DNA from: Pseudoalteromonas peptidolytica
GTDB taxonomy: Bacteria > Pseudomonadota > Gammaproteobacteria > Enterobacterales > Alteromonadaceae
Reading direction: 5' to 3'
Assembly: GCF_012641745.1 (NCBI RefSeq)
Contig: NZ_WEHZ01000021.1
Location: forward strand, 27,405-91,404
Length of the DNA stretch: 64,000 nt
Shown here: in pieces, positions 25,482-34,980 of the stretch
Numbering within the stretch: position 1 is the first letter of the stretch
How the letters are laid out: every line of letters starts with the position of its first letter
Translations under genes and position numbers: made by a program
The notes under the pieces: model-generated
Told to the model about the DNA's origin: nothing
Seen by the model: only the letters and a program-made list of their open reading frames with translations
Database searches by the model: none

Positions 25482-28250
25482 TTACTCATCGTTTGGGTTG
25501 CTTAGCTGAAAAAATGCAACTTGGTCGGTGAGTAGTTTAGCTTGATTTTCCATGTGCTTTCCTGAGCGGGAAGTGGTTTCTACCAGCGTTACATTTTGTT
25601 GGGTGATGTTATCCATTTGCGCAATCGTGGTGGATACCGCAGAGATCCCATCAGCTTGCTCTTTGCCTGCATTGTCTATCTCTTCGACCATCTGACTCAC
25701 ATCCGCGATAGACTGCATCAGTTCCTCAAAGGTTACACCAGACTCATACACAAGCTTGCTGCCTTGTGCTACTGCATCCACACTATTTTTAATTAACGAC
25801 TTAATTTCCCGCGCGGCTGATGCACTGCGCTGTGCTAAGTTTCTGACTTCACCTGCAACAACGGCAAAACCACGACCGGCCTCTCCTGCTCGTGCTGCCT
25901 CAACTGACGCATTGAGTGCCAGTAAATTAGTTTGAAAAGCAATTTCATCAATTACGCTAATAATGTCAGATATTTTCGTGCTGTAGGATTCTATTTTTCC
26001 CACCGCTGTGATGGCATCATCAATTGATACTTTTCCTGAATGCGCTTTCTCGCTAACAAATGTCGCTTTTTCGGCAGCATGACTGGCGCTATTTGCATTT
26101 TTCTTGACGGTGGCAGTGAGCTCTTCCATTGTTGCTGCGGTTTCTTCCAAGCTCGCGGCTTGGTTTTCAATTCGGCTATTTAAGTCTTCGTTATTGCTGG
26201 CAATTTGCTTTGCAACATCGAATACTTGCTCAGCGCCGCGATTGATTGTATTGACCAAATCACTCAGCTTATCAAATAAGCCATTCATAGCTTGCTGAAG
26301 TACGCTAAATTCGCCATCTAGCGGCACGGTGATACGATGCCTTAGGTCGCCTTGTTCCATCGCGAATATTGCCGCTTTAATACACTCAACAGCTTGTTTT
26401 TGAGCCGTAATATCGGTTGCATATTTGACGACTTTAAAAGGTTTCCCTTTTTGATCTAGGATAGGGTTATAAGATGCTTGGATCCAAACATGGTTACCAT
26501 GCTTATCGTGCCTTAGATATTGCCCTGAGTCGAACTCGCCTCTATTAAGCTTATGCCAAAACGCTTGATACTCGGCACTGTTTGCTTGTTTAGCTGTGGC
26601 AAAAAGGCGATGATGCTTACCTTGAATTTCCTCCAGTTTGTAGTGCATGGTGTCAAGAAATAGCCCATTTGCCCATAAAATAGTTCCATCCATTGCAAAC
26701 TCTATCACCGCTTGTGACTTGCGAATTGCAGCTAATTGCCCTGAAAAGTCGGCATGACTCAGCTTTTGCTTGGTTATGTCGGTCGCAAACTTGACCACTT
26801 TAAGCGGTTTACCTTGCTCGTCCAAAATTGGGTTATAGGTTGCGCTGATCCAGACCTCTTTGCCTCCTTTGGCCAAACGATGAAACTCGCCTGACTCAAA
26901 CTGTCCTTGCTGAAGGCGTTGCCAAAAGGCTTTATATTCGGTGCTTTGAGCATAGTCTTCTGCAACAAATAAACGGTGGTGTTGGCCGATAACCTCTTCT
27001 TCTTTGTAACCCATAGTGGATAAAAAGTTTTGGTTGGCTTTTAAAATATTTCCCTGTAAATCAAATTCAATGACGGCTTGTGAACGATTGAACGCCGCAA
27101 TTTGCCCAGCAGAATCAAAAGAAGCGAGTTTGGTAGCTGTGATGTCCGAGGCGTACTTTATAATTTTGTAAACGTCACCGCTTTCATCACGTATGGGTGT
27201 ATAGGTTGCTTGTATCCAAAGTGTTTGCCCTGTTTTAGTGACGCGCTTGAATTCGCCTGATTGATGCAGCCCTTGCCGCAGAGCTTGCCAAAAAGCGATA
27301 TATTGGCTACTTAAAGCCTCATTGTTATCCATGAATATTTGATGGTGTTGGCCTTGTACTTCTGTCAGCTTGTATCCAACGGCATCTAAAAAGAGTGGAT
27401 TTGCGGTAATGATATTGCCGTTCGGGTCAAACTCAATAACCGCTTGAGTTTGCTCGATGGCGCTGATTTGATGCTGATATGTCGCCTCTTGAAACTTTTG
27501 CTCCGAAATATCAATAGCGTATTTAATTATTTTACTCAGCTGATTATTGGCGTTAACGATAGGGGTATAAGTGGCATGTAGCCATACCGTTTTACCGGAT
27601 TTTGTTTTTCTTTTATATTCACCCTCAAAGCTTTTTGCACTGTTTAGCTGTTGTAAAAACGATTGATAGTCTTCACTTTTGGCATCGTTATCTTCAACAA
27701 ACATACTGTGATGTTGATTCTGGATCTCAGCTAGCTCATAACCCAGCAAAGATAAAAACTTGTCGTTTGCGGATAAAACAGTGCCATCAACGTTAAATTC
27801 AACCATTGCAAACGAAGATGAAAGTGCTTGCAGGCTTGCTCGTGCGGTATTGATAGCGGTGCGGTAATGGCTAATATCTGTTGCAATCAACACAATCCTC
27901 CCTTGTGGTGTTTTGGAGAGCTCAAGCAGTAATGGCTTAATTACTTGCTTTGCGGTGTCGAAGGCTATTTCAACGCTAACTTGAGATTGGTTCGCCAATT
28001 GCGTAATGGCTTGCTTTAGTGCGCTTTTGTGTTTTGGGCTGCGGCAAATTTGATTGATTGAAGTAAGCTGTACATCGGGTGCATACCCCAATAGCTGCTT
28101 AAACCGATTACTGATCTCAATAGTATTTCCTTGATGATCAATCTCAAGGTACGCAGTGGTTTTTTTTATGTGCTGAAAAAGAGGAGCGTCTAGGTCATTG
28201 TCCCTTTTTGCCTTTCCTAAGCCAAACATGATCATAACAAACTTACCCAT
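25482..28250 (-). CDS. Soluble methyl-accepting chemotaxis protein with five PAS domains
   Basis: The 922-residue protein starts with a degenerate PAS (residues ~28-145). Four closely similar PAS/PAC units follow, with a period of ~122 residues (starts near 150, 270, 393 and 515). Each has the pattern AVIEFDxxGNIxxAN, GQHHxxF and WIxATYxPIxD. A short HAMP-like linker and a full MCP signalling domain follow, including the hairpin tip [44 protein letters not shown]. No membrane segment is visible, so it should be cytoplasmic, as in Aer-like or energy sensors. PAS ligands may be heme or flavin, which cannot be told here. Its start may be ATG 28250 or the internal one at MFGLGKAKR. Confidence 0.92.
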   Translation of the reverse strand: MGKFVMIMFGLGKAKRDNDLDAPLFQHIKKTTAYLEIDHQGNTIEISNRFKQLLGYAPDVQLTSINQICRSPKHKSALKQAITQLANQSQVSVEIAFDTAKQVIKPLLLELSKTPQGRIVLIATDISHYRTAINTARASLQALSSSFAMVEFNVDGTVLSANDKFLSLLGYELAEIQNQHHSMFVEDNDAKSEDYQSFLQQLNSAKSFEGEYKRKTKSGKTVWLHATYTPIVNANNQLSKIIKYAIDISEQKFQEATYQHQISAIEQTQAVIEFDPNGNIITANPLFLDAVGYKLTEVQGQHHQIFMDNNEALSSQYIAFWQALRQGLHQSGEFKRVTKTGQTLWIQATYTPIRDESGDVYKIIKYASDITATKLASFDSAGQIAAFNRSQAVIEFDLQGNILKANQNFLSTMGYKEEEVIGQHHRLFVAEDYAQSTEYKAFWQRLQQGQFESGEFHRLAKGGKEVWISATYNPILDEQGKPLKVVKFATDITKQKLSHADFSGQLAAIRKSQAVIEFAMDGTILWANGLFLDTMHYKLEEIQGKHHRLFATAKQANSAEYQAFWHKLNRGEFDSGQYLRHDKHGNHVWIQASYNPILDQKGKPFKVVKYATDITAQKQAVECIKAAIFAMEQGDLRHRITVPLDGEFSVLQQAMNGLFDKLSDLVNTINRGAEQVFDVAKQIASNNEDLNSRIENQAASLEETAATMEELTATVKKNANSASHAAEKATFVSEKAHSGKVSIDDAITAVGKIESYSTKISDIISVIDEIAFQTNLLALNASVEAARAGEAGRGFAVVAGEVRNLAQRSASAAREIKSLIKNSVDAVAQGSKLVYESGVTFEELMQSIADVSQMVEEIDNAGKEQADGISAVSTTIAQMDNITQQNVTLVETTSRSGKHMENQAKLLTDQVAFFQLSNPNDE

Positions 28251-28453
28251 AGTAGGTTATTTAACAGTAGTAACTATAGTGTAGTTATTTAGCTGTGCCA
28301 CAACATTATCGTATAAGCCAAGCTACTGGCTACTGAGTAAGTGAACCTCTTAAGCTTAACGTGCCGCTAATTACCTATACAGATAATTGGGTATAGCCGT
28401 AACTCAAATGTCTTGGTAAAATCTTCGACAATTTTTACAAAACGAGCATTAAG

Positions 28454-29179
28454 ATGGGCAGAGCATTTGAAGTCCGCAAAAACGCCATGGCAAAAACGGC
28501 GGCGGCAAAAACAAAAGTAAACTCAAAATACGGAAAAGAGATTTACGTTGTTGCTAAAAATGGCGGCGCAGATCCTGAAACTAACTTGTCGTTACGTCGT
28601 TTAATCGATAAAGCAAAAAAAGATCAAGTTCCTGCGCACGTAATCGACAAAGCAATTGAAAAGGCAGCCGGTGGTGCCGGTGAAGACTACACGCCAGCAC
28701 GTTACGAAGGATATGGCCCAGGTAACAGCATGATCATCGTTGACTGCCTAACAGATAACATGAATCGTACTATCAAAGATGTACGCTTACCGTTTACCAA
28801 AACTGGCTCAAACCTAGGAAGTCCAGGTTGTGTTGCGCATATGTTTGATCACTTTGCAATCCTTGGCTTTGCAGGTGATGATGACGAGTCAGTTTTGGAA
28901 GCGCTAATGATGGCTGATGTCGATGTGACTGACGTGGAAGTAGAAGACGGTCAGGTATCGGTTTTTGCTCCACATACTGAGTACTTCAAAGCAAAAACTG
29001 CATTAACAGAAGCATTTGAAGGCATCACATTTGAAGTGGATGAAATCACTTGGGTGCCGCAAACACATGTAGAAATAGATGATGCAGAAGCGATTGAAAC
29101 ATTCGAAAAGCTAATCAATATGCTAGAAGATGTCGATGACGTACAAAACGTTTATCACAATGCGATCATAAAAAGATAA
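28454..29179 (+). CDS. YebC/PmpR/TACO1-family protein
   Basis: The 241-residue protein has the family opening [30 protein letters not shown], the [28 protein letters not shown] motif and [31 protein letters not shown]. YebC proteins were described as DNA-binding regulators, and more recently as ribosome-associated factors relieving stalls at proline stretches. The MGRAFEVRK start is nearer the YeeN-type paralogue than the ruvC-linked YebC. It is a single gene with its own terminator. Confidence 0.93.
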   Translation: MGRAFEVRKNAMAKTAAAKTKVNSKYGKEIYVVAKNGGADPETNLSLRRLIDKAKKDQVPAHVIDKAIEKAAGGAGEDYTPARYEGYGPGNSMIIVDCLTDNMNRTIKDVRLPFTKTGSNLGSPGCVAHMFDHFAILGFAGDDDESVLEALMMADVDVTDVEVEDGQVSVFAPHTEYFKAKTALTEAFEGITFEVDEITWVPQTHVEIDDAEAIETFEKLINMLEDVDDVQNVYHNAIIKR

Positions 29180-29207
29180 TATCTACGCTTACGTTCAAAG
29201 TAGATAG

Positions 29208-29234
29208 AAGGCCGACATTGTTCGGCCTTTTTAT
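29208..29234 (+). terminator. Rho-independent terminator after the YebC-family gene
   Basis: An eight-base-pair stem (AAGGCCGA / TCGGCCTT) with a six-base loop is followed by TTTT. It lies just beyond the YebC-family stop and 12 bases before the convergent membrane-protein gene. Confidence 0.85.
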
Positions 29235-29245
29235 GTGGTGGTAGC

Positions 29246-30061
29246 TTAGCGTAAGTGTTGGTTCATTGTGTGAGTGCGTATCAGGGCGATAGGAAATAAC
29301 AACAATAGTGCTTGAGAACTAATATAAATAATCCAATTTACATGTCTGGCAATGGGGAAATACCCTTCGCCATTATTAGCAAAGAGCCAAAATTGTCCGA
29401 TGATAGCATCAGCAACCATGGCTAGAATAAAGCCAAGGGCAACAGCATAATTTAGTCGCAAGCCAAGACGTAAATTTTGAACCGCTAACCAGCCACCAAA
29501 CACCGCAAGTAACGCCACCAAAAAGCTATAGCCAGCACTTAAAAGCAATGAATATAAACTTATATTAGGTAAATAGAGTTGGTAATAACTCAGTGAAGAC
29601 AACACTGCTGCCACGACGATTAATAGCGTAGTTTGGGTGATTGTGAGCGAGAACTCCCGTTTGAGCATTCTAACGAGTAGCCACAGCAAAAGACCATAAC
29701 CTGATGCAAATAACCAAATTGAGTCAATGAGGTAGTCGTGCTTTATTACGGTATCTTGGCGATGGTAAATCTGTAAGGGGTTAACATTGATGAGATCTCC
29801 ACCGCTACATAACAGCAGCGCGACCCAACAGAGTTTGATGTCCAAATACAGCGCAGTAGTGCCAACACTCAAGCTAGCTTGCCTAATACGCCATCCCAAG
29901 TGTAATAACAGCAGCACTGACACCGCTGGAAGCCACCACTGTAGCAGCGCTTGGTGACTGTGCCACAGTGCACCATTACCAAAGATAGCCATAATAAATG
30001 CGATGCCAAGCAAACTTAGGACATGTAATTTATAGTGTTGTTTAGCCAGTATTGGTTCCAA
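29246..30061 (-). CDS. Integral membrane protein of unknown function
   Basis: The 271-residue protein has about eight hydrophobic helices (first near residues 13-30, last near 245-263), with short polar loops and no recognised catalytic motif. One longer loop (around INVNPLQIYHRQDTVIKHDYL) probably faces outward. It is not a transporter family I recognise. It converges on the YebC-family gene and has no operon partner. Confidence 0.7.
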   Translation of the reverse strand: MEPILAKQHYKLHVLSLLGIAFIMAIFGNGALWHSHQALLQWWLPAVSVLLLLHLGWRIRQASLSVGTTALYLDIKLCWVALLLCSGGDLINVNPLQIYHRQDTVIKHDYLIDSIWLFASGYGLLLWLLVRMLKREFSLTITQTTLLIVVAAVLSSLSYYQLYLPNISLYSLLLSAGYSFLVALLAVFGGWLAVQNLRLGLRLNYAVALGFILAMVADAIIGQFWLFANNGEGYFPIARHVNWIIYISSQALLLLFPIALIRTHTMNQHLR

Positions 30062-30424
30062 TTAAACTCCGTTTTACATTATATCGACTGTGCTGGGGCG
30101 TTATGCCAGCTTTAAAGCGCTCTGGTATAAATTAAGGTAAACTTAAAAAACAATATGTTAGCTCACTCCTCATTTAAACTATAGTTATAACCTGAGTCTG
30201 GGACAATAACTTGTTATCCAACCGCTGTTATCCCTTGTTACTGCGTTAAACTGGTTTGTAATAGACTAGCTATTGACGCACAAATGTACCTTGTATTAAA
30301 AAATAACTTCTTACTCCAAGTTTAGGTTAACTAGACGAAGCTGTATCAATTTACAATACAATCATTTACAGTATTTATCTTGCAGATGTATTACATTGCT
30401 ACTTTTTCAAAGGGTAACTTGCTC
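30062..30424. other. Intergenic region without recognised gene
   Basis: These 363 bases separate two divergent genes and should contain both promoters. The sequence is AT-rich and holds no clear open frame or repeat. I see nothing further in it. Confidence 0.5.
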
Positions 30425-31351
30425 ATGTCAAATCTTAAACTCAATATTGCGCTTTCTTGTTCGGTTCTTGCATTAGCTTTTTCTGGGTTTAATGTTATCC
30501 AAACAAAGCTAGCGACTAGTCCTGTTGCAACTCAAGTCTATCCTGCACCCGCTTATCAATCTACAGAGCAGGCAACGCAATACCATGTCTTTGCAAACAC
30601 AGCGAACGAGCAAACTCAAGATATTGCTGCGCTATTGACCCGAATCGATAAGCTAGAGTCACGTATACAAGCGCTGTCGATGGAAAAGTCAGAAATGTTG
30701 TCTGAACAAGCGCCTCAAGAATTTGAATCTTTGGTGTTTTCGTTAATAGAAAAGCGTGAGCAGCAAAAAATAGCAGAAATGAAAGCAGAAAATCCAATTT
30801 ATGGGTTTTATGAAGACTTACCAGAAGACTATGAAATGCGGATCAAAACCGATCCTGAGTATGCAGGCCAAGTAAGTAACGAATTAAAACAGAAAATCCT
30901 CAATAGCAGCCTACCAGCAGCAGAGCGTTTAGCTGCAATGAGTCAGTTACAAATGAATATGTTTATGCTAAACCGCAATGACTTAGAGCAATATGATTAC
31001 CAAGCGGTAGAATCCATTCTTAATATGACGCACAGTATGAGCGATGAAAAGTTAAGATTACAAGCATTAGAGCTAGTGTCACGCACTCCTATTGTTGATG
31101 AGCGTTTGTCACAATCGTTTGTGAAAATGCTTGAACAAGAGCAGAACGATTACGTAAAGAGCTTAGCTGCTGAAGGGCTGATGTCACAATATTTTCAGTC
31201 TGGATCAGACCCTAAACAGCAGAAGAAAATCGCGCAAGATTTGTTGTCTCTTTATGAAAACGCAGCAGATCCAAAGGTCAAAGCAATCTTGAAAAACTTG
31301 ATGGGTGACGAGCGTATGCTAGAAGAGCTAAAAAGCCAATCTAATGGGTAA
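30425..31351 (+). CDS. Membrane-anchored helical-repeat protein of unknown function
   Basis: The 308-residue protein starts MSNLKLNIALSCSVLALAFSGFNVIQTK, a signal anchor. A short coiled coil follows (RIDKLESRIQALSMEKSEMLSEQ), then a fully helical C-terminal half whose pairs of helices look HEAT-like (EQYDYQAVESILNMTHSMSDEKLRLQALELVSR, DYVKSLAAEGLMSQYF). I chose the ATG at 30425 over one 15 codons upstream because the signal anchor starts there. A strong terminator follows. The function is unknown; a periplasm-facing scaffold is possible. Confidence 0.7.
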   Translation: MSNLKLNIALSCSVLALAFSGFNVIQTKLATSPVATQVYPAPAYQSTEQATQYHVFANTANEQTQDIAALLTRIDKLESRIQALSMEKSEMLSEQAPQEFESLVFSLIEKREQQKIAEMKAENPIYGFYEDLPEDYEMRIKTDPEYAGQVSNELKQKILNSSLPAAERLAAMSQLQMNMFMLNRNDLEQYDYQAVESILNMTHSMSDEKLRLQALELVSRTPIVDERLSQSFVKMLEQEQNDYVKSLAAEGLMSQYFQSGSDPKQQKKIAQDLLSLYENAADPKVKAILKNLMGDERMLEELKSQSNG

Positions 31352-31478
31352 TAGGGCCTGTTAACCTTTCAAGTTTGTTATTGCAGCGGTTTTATCGGTA
31401 TTTATACAAGGCAGAGCCTAGACAGACCCTAGGTTGATGCTGATCCGTTGTCTGCCTTAATCTAAAGCATCGTCGATG

Positions 31479-31518
31479 AGGCAAATGTGTTGCCAATTAG
31501 CAACACATTTGCCTTTTG
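31479..31518 (+). terminator. Strong rho-independent terminator
   Basis: A perfect 15-base-pair stem (AGGCAAATGTGTTGC with its complement) encloses a six-base loop and is followed by TTTTGT. It lies ~130 bases after the helical-repeat gene stop. Confidence 0.85.
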
Positions 31519-31911
31519 TATTTATTTCCTACCAAAAAATCTATCGAATATAGATTAACATTAGCATGAGTGTTTATATCTGATTGATATTTATGAGCTT
31601 ATCATTTTTCTATGTTGTAAATTATGTCGATGGCTTTTTCGCTACAATGGCAACAGAACCATTGTTTTGATGCTTTTTCGGCAAATTTACTCTCCTTTCA
31701 AAAGACCTCTTATTGACTATGTCGCTTTTATGCGACAGTTTAACTTTATGAATTAATTAACTTTTTTCTATCTTCTTCGGATTAGTGTTGCTAAATGGCA
31801 ACAACGCTACTGAATCGACTCTGAATGCGATCATATAAATAAATTTAACATATTGAAAAGTATTGCTTTTTTAATTTTGGCACTAAAGTTGGAATGGCCA
31901 TAGCGACAGTA
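31519..31911. other. Intergenic region without recognised gene
   Basis: Almost 400 AT-rich bases lie between the terminator and the MITE-like copy. I found no coding frame with protein-like composition and no structured repeat. Confidence 0.5.
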
Positions 31912-32074
31912 ATACCAATTTGCTTAATTAAGTGGTCTATTTTGAGGCGAGAAAACCTTGTCGATAACTAGGCAAAAATTTTGATATTTAGTTGTTCTAA
32001 ATGAGAAATTTTTAACGCTGTTAGCGTCAGATTTACTCCTTCAAATTGAGCAAGTATTAAGTCAAATTGGTATA
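31912..32074 (+). repeat. MITE-like dispersed repeat, full short copy (~163 bp)
   Basis: It begins ATACCAATTTGCTTAATTAA and ends AAGTCAAATTGGTATA, so its ends are imperfect inverted repeats of ~20 bases. The core contains GAGGCGAGAAAAC, TTGTTCTAAATGAG and the small hairpin ACGCTGTTAGCGT. The same core order recurs at 39751, 46566 and 60516. It has no coding capacity and lies 62 bases before the first EF-hand gene. Confidence 0.85.
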
Positions 32075-32136
32075 AGCTTCAACACGCACGGTGGGGAGCA
32101 GGCATAACAAGTTTAGTTATTTTAGAGGAGTCAAAT

Positions 32137-32358
32137 ATGAAAACGTTAGCAATCACATTATCAACTCTTGTACTTTCTTTTGTATCTATCGCAGCTCATG
32201 CCAATGCAGACTTTGATAAATACGATACCGATGGAGATGGGTATATTTCTTTAGGTGAATCTAAAGCGAATCCAAATTTAATGGCGCAGTTTAAAGACCT
32301 TGGCGCGGATCAAGATGGGCAGTTAAGCCAGTCTGAATTTAACGACTTCAAAGGCTAA
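32137..32358 (+). CDS. Exported EF-hand protein 1
   Basis: This 73-residue protein has a signal peptide (MKTLAITLSTLVLSFVSIAAHA) and two EF-hand loops. The first is canonical (DTDGDGYISLGE). The second is D-poor at its first position (ADQDGQLSQSEF). Such small proteins bind calcium in the periplasm or outside. GAGGAG precedes the ATG. It is the first of three related genes in tandem, so recent duplication is likely. Role unknown. Confidence 0.85.
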   Translation: MKTLAITLSTLVLSFVSIAAHANADFDKYDTDGDGYISLGESKANPNLMAQFKDLGADQDGQLSQSEFNDFKG

Positions 32359-32405
32359 TAAAAGAGTGTAATTCCAAATAATCTAGCATGATAAGGAGAA
32401 TAGTG

Positions 32406-32627
32406 ATGAAACTTAGAACAGTATGTGCAACAACGATTGGCGTATTAGTGAGCACAATGGCACTTGCGGCGACCTTGTCATTTCAAGATGTAGACAAAGA
32501 TAAAGATGGTCAAATAAGTCAGCAAGAGGCTTCGATGTCCTCCTCACTACTTGGTCAATTTGAGAAGTTGGATGCGGACAAAAATGGTCAGCTTAGTGCG
32601 TCTGAATTTTCTAATTTTAAAGGTTAG
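32406..32627 (+). CDS. Exported EF-hand protein 2
   Basis: This 73-residue protein has a signal peptide ending TMALA, then DVDKDKDGQISQQEAS and KLDADKNGQLSASEFSNFKG, two EF-hand loops with the usual D-x-D-x-D-G pattern. I chose ATG 32406 because AAGGAG lies upstream and the signal peptide starts there. It shares the closing SEFxxFKG with protein 1. It is followed eight bases later by the third member. Confidence 0.85.
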   Translation: MKLRTVCATTIGVLVSTMALAATLSFQDVDKDKDGQISQQEASMSSSLLGQFEKLDADKNGQLSASEFSNFKG

Positions 32628-32635
32628 GAGGGATC

Positions 32636-32848
32636 ATGAAACCACTAATCACTCTCTGTTTGGCCATTACGGCACTAGGGTCAAGTGCTGTCATAGCAGC
32701 CGAGTTTAGCGACTTTGACCTAGACCAAGATGGGTTCATCTCAAAAAGCGAAGCCGCATTATCAGATTCACTCGCGGCTATTTTTGATAAACTAGACAGC
32801 AATGAAGACGGTAAGCTGTCTCCACAAGAACTAATACCACTTAATTAA
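32636..32848 (+). CDS. Exported EF-hand protein 3
   Basis: This 70-residue protein has a signal peptide (MKPLITLCLAITALGSSAVIA) and two EF-hand loops (DLDQDGFISKSEA and KLDSNEDGKLSPQEL). GGAGG precedes the ATG. Its last codons and stop (CCA CTT AAT TAA) lie inside a MITE-like terminus at 32833-32860, so the element may have rewritten the C-terminus. Proteins 1 and 2 end FKG, while this one ends LIPLN. Confidence 0.83.
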   Translation: MKPLITLCLAITALGSSAVIAAEFSDFDLDQDGFISKSEAALSDSLAAIFDKLDSNEDGKLSPQELIPLN

Positions 32849-32860
32849 GATAATTGGTTT
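32833..32860 (-). repeat. Terminal fragment of MITE-like repeat over the EF-hand 3 stop
   Basis: ACCACTTAATTAAGATAATTGG resembles the end seen at 39938-39960 (ACCACTTAATTAAGC then AAATTGG). It contains the TAA stop of the third EF-hand gene. Because it is short, I hold this match less firmly than the full copies. Confidence 0.5.
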
Positions 32861-32960
32861 TAGCCTCTAAGCGTGGAGCACTATGTCATCACTAACCTAG
32901 CTGTTTAGCTGAGTTGGTGATGACAAAAAGAACAAAACCTCATGTGAACCACTAGTTAAC

Positions 32961-33470
32961 CTACTCATTAATCCAGCGACGCTCTCTGATCCATATTTTC
33001 ATTTTAGGAAAACCCGCTTTAGGGCATGTCATTTCCCATGCGTCGAGCAGTGGATAGCCAAGTCCACCGCCGCTCTTAAAGGCATCAATTAAGTTTGAGG
33101 ATGCCCCCTTATAGCCATCTTGGTGTAGTACGACTTCAATTGGCAATCCAATATGTTGGATTGCGGCCACAGACCAAGCAATTGCTGCCATTTCTTCAGC
33201 GTGCATGGCTTGCTTTTCTCTGCCATTTTTTAGTCCGTTTTTATACACATCTTCATGTAGTTGCTTGCGATATATAGGCTCGCATACTGCAATATGGCCG
33301 CTTTCATGAAGTATATCACCTGGGTACATGAGTTTATCGGTATCAATATAAAGCGTGCCCATGACAGTTTTTAAACCAGGTAAAAATGTGTCTGCTTCTA
33401 CTGAGTGGAGTTTGTAAGGTAAGTTTATTTCGCTAAGAAAATCACAGATACGTTGTGTATGCTCGTGCAT
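32961..33470 (-). CDS. Conserved hypothetical protein with HExxH-type motif
   Basis: The 169-residue cytoplasmic protein contains LHESGHIAVCEP near residue 55, an HExxH zinc-site pattern, and LHQDGYKGASSNLIDAFKSGGGLGYPLLDAWEMT near the end. A downstream acidic stretch (HAEEMAAIAWSVAAIQHIG) could supply a third zinc ligand, as in gluzincin-like folds. I do not recognise a named family. It may be a small metallopeptidase-like protein. It is a lone gene. Confidence 0.65.
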   Translation of the reverse strand: MHEHTQRICDFLSEINLPYKLHSVEADTFLPGLKTVMGTLYIDTDKLMYPGDILHESGHIAVCEPIYRKQLHEDVYKNGLKNGREKQAMHAEEMAAIAWSVAAIQHIGLPIEVVLHQDGYKGASSNLIDAFKSGGGLGYPLLDAWEMTCPKAGFPKMKIWIRERRWINE

Positions 33471-33722
33471 GGTACATCCTTAAACTGCGCAGTGAGATCT
33501 ACGTGAGTGTAACTCAAGGCTGCCGCTACGCAAATTACTTTAGATTACAATGCCAAAAACGCAGGAGGTGAAGGCACGTATGCGTTAGGTTAAAATCGAG
33601 TGCCAACGAGCAAAAAGGTGTCTAATGAACACGGTTGTGTTTTACTATGTTGCTGGCCCCACACAGAGCGTGTCTATAGTGTATGAGCGTATCAGCGCTA
33701 CGATAAAAACAAGGACTTTATA

Positions 33723-34751
33723 ATGCAGCTTTCTACATTACTTAATATTTCAATTCCTATGATCCAAGCGCCAATGGCAGGCGTGCAAAATTGGCGCTTA
33801 GCAGCCGCAGCAAGCAAGGCTGGAATTTTAGGCTCAATCCCATGTGGCATGCTTAACGCAGAGCAGGTGGTGTGTGAAATAAAAAACTTTAGGGCACAAA
33901 CATCCAAGCCGTACAACCTTAACTTTTTTTGCCATGATATGCCCAAGTTGGATACGCAACAGCAAAGTAAGTGGCTACAAAAACTAGCACCATATTATGC
34001 TGAATTTGGCCTAACACCCGACAATGAGGTCGGTGTACTTAGGAGGCCATTTGATGAGGAGATGGCTGAGGCGATTGCTCCTTACAGACCTCCAGTTATC
34101 AGCTTTCACTTTGGTTTACCAAAGTCAGAACTGGTGGCAAAGGTAAAGTCTTGGGGAGCGACGATTTTATCTTCAGCAACAACAGTCGAAGAGGGAATTT
34201 GGTTGGCAAAAAATGGTGCAGACATTGTGATCGCTCAAGGAATTGAAGCTGGTGGTCACCGAGCAACGTTTACTGAAGCTAAACTTGATGAGCAATTGCA
34301 AACAAAACAATTGGTAGCACAGCTGGTTGAGAAGTTACCTATTCCGGTGATTGCCGCAGGTGGCATTGCTTCACATCAAGATGTGTTGATGATGCAAAAA
34401 CTTGGTGCATGTGGAACACAAGTAGGTACTAGTTTTTTACTCTGTGATGAAGCTGACACCACGCAAGTTCATCGTCATGCACTTAAATCATTAGCTGAGC
34501 CTTCTGCTGTGACAAATGTATTTTCCGGTCGACCAGCTCGTGGGATTGAGAATCGGCTAATGCTTGCACTTGATTTTATCTACGAGCAAACACCAAGCTT
34601 CCCATACGCATCTGCTGCGTTGACACCTTTACGCGTTGCAGCCGAAAAGCAAGGGAAAGGTGACTTTAGCCCGCTTTGGAGCGGTAGTAACCGACGAGGA
34701 TGTCAGGAAGTCAGTATCGAAGCAATGGTCGCTATCTTGAATGGAAAGTAA
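33723..34751 (+). CDS. Nitronate monooxygenase (2-nitropropane dioxygenase family)
   Basis: The 342-residue TIM-barrel flavoprotein begins IPMIQAPMAGVQNWRLAAAASKAGILGSIPCG. It has the FMN-binding IAQGIEAGGHRATF (catalytic histidine in GGHR) and PVIAAGGIASHQDV, followed by LGACGTQVGTSFLLCDEA. Family members oxidise propionate-3-nitronate and similar nitronates to aldehydes using FMN and oxygen. It appears to be a single gene with no operon partner. Confidence 0.92.
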   Translation: MQLSTLLNISIPMIQAPMAGVQNWRLAAAASKAGILGSIPCGMLNAEQVVCEIKNFRAQTSKPYNLNFFCHDMPKLDTQQQSKWLQKLAPYYAEFGLTPDNEVGVLRRPFDEEMAEAIAPYRPPVISFHFGLPKSELVAKVKSWGATILSSATTVEEGIWLAKNGADIVIAQGIEAGGHRATFTEAKLDEQLQTKQLVAQLVEKLPIPVIAAGGIASHQDVLMMQKLGACGTQVGTSFLLCDEADTTQVHRHALKSLAEPSAVTNVFSGRPARGIENRLMLALDFIYEQTPSFPYASAALTPLRVAAEKQGKGDFSPLWSGSNRRGCQEVSIEAMVAILNGK

Positions 34752-34980
34752 TACGTGCTTCTAATGCGATAGAGTTTTCTGGATACAGGCTAATTTAGCA
34801 GCGTAGGGTTTATATTTTGGATTAATATTGATTTAACATATTTGACACATTTCGAGTTTATGCTCTAGCGTTTTATGACAGGGCGATGATTATCGTGCCT
34901 TGCGCTTTATCACTTGAGAATAGCAAAGTGATCCTCAAGTGATGTATTTGTTATCGACAATAATAAACACGGAGTCGTGC

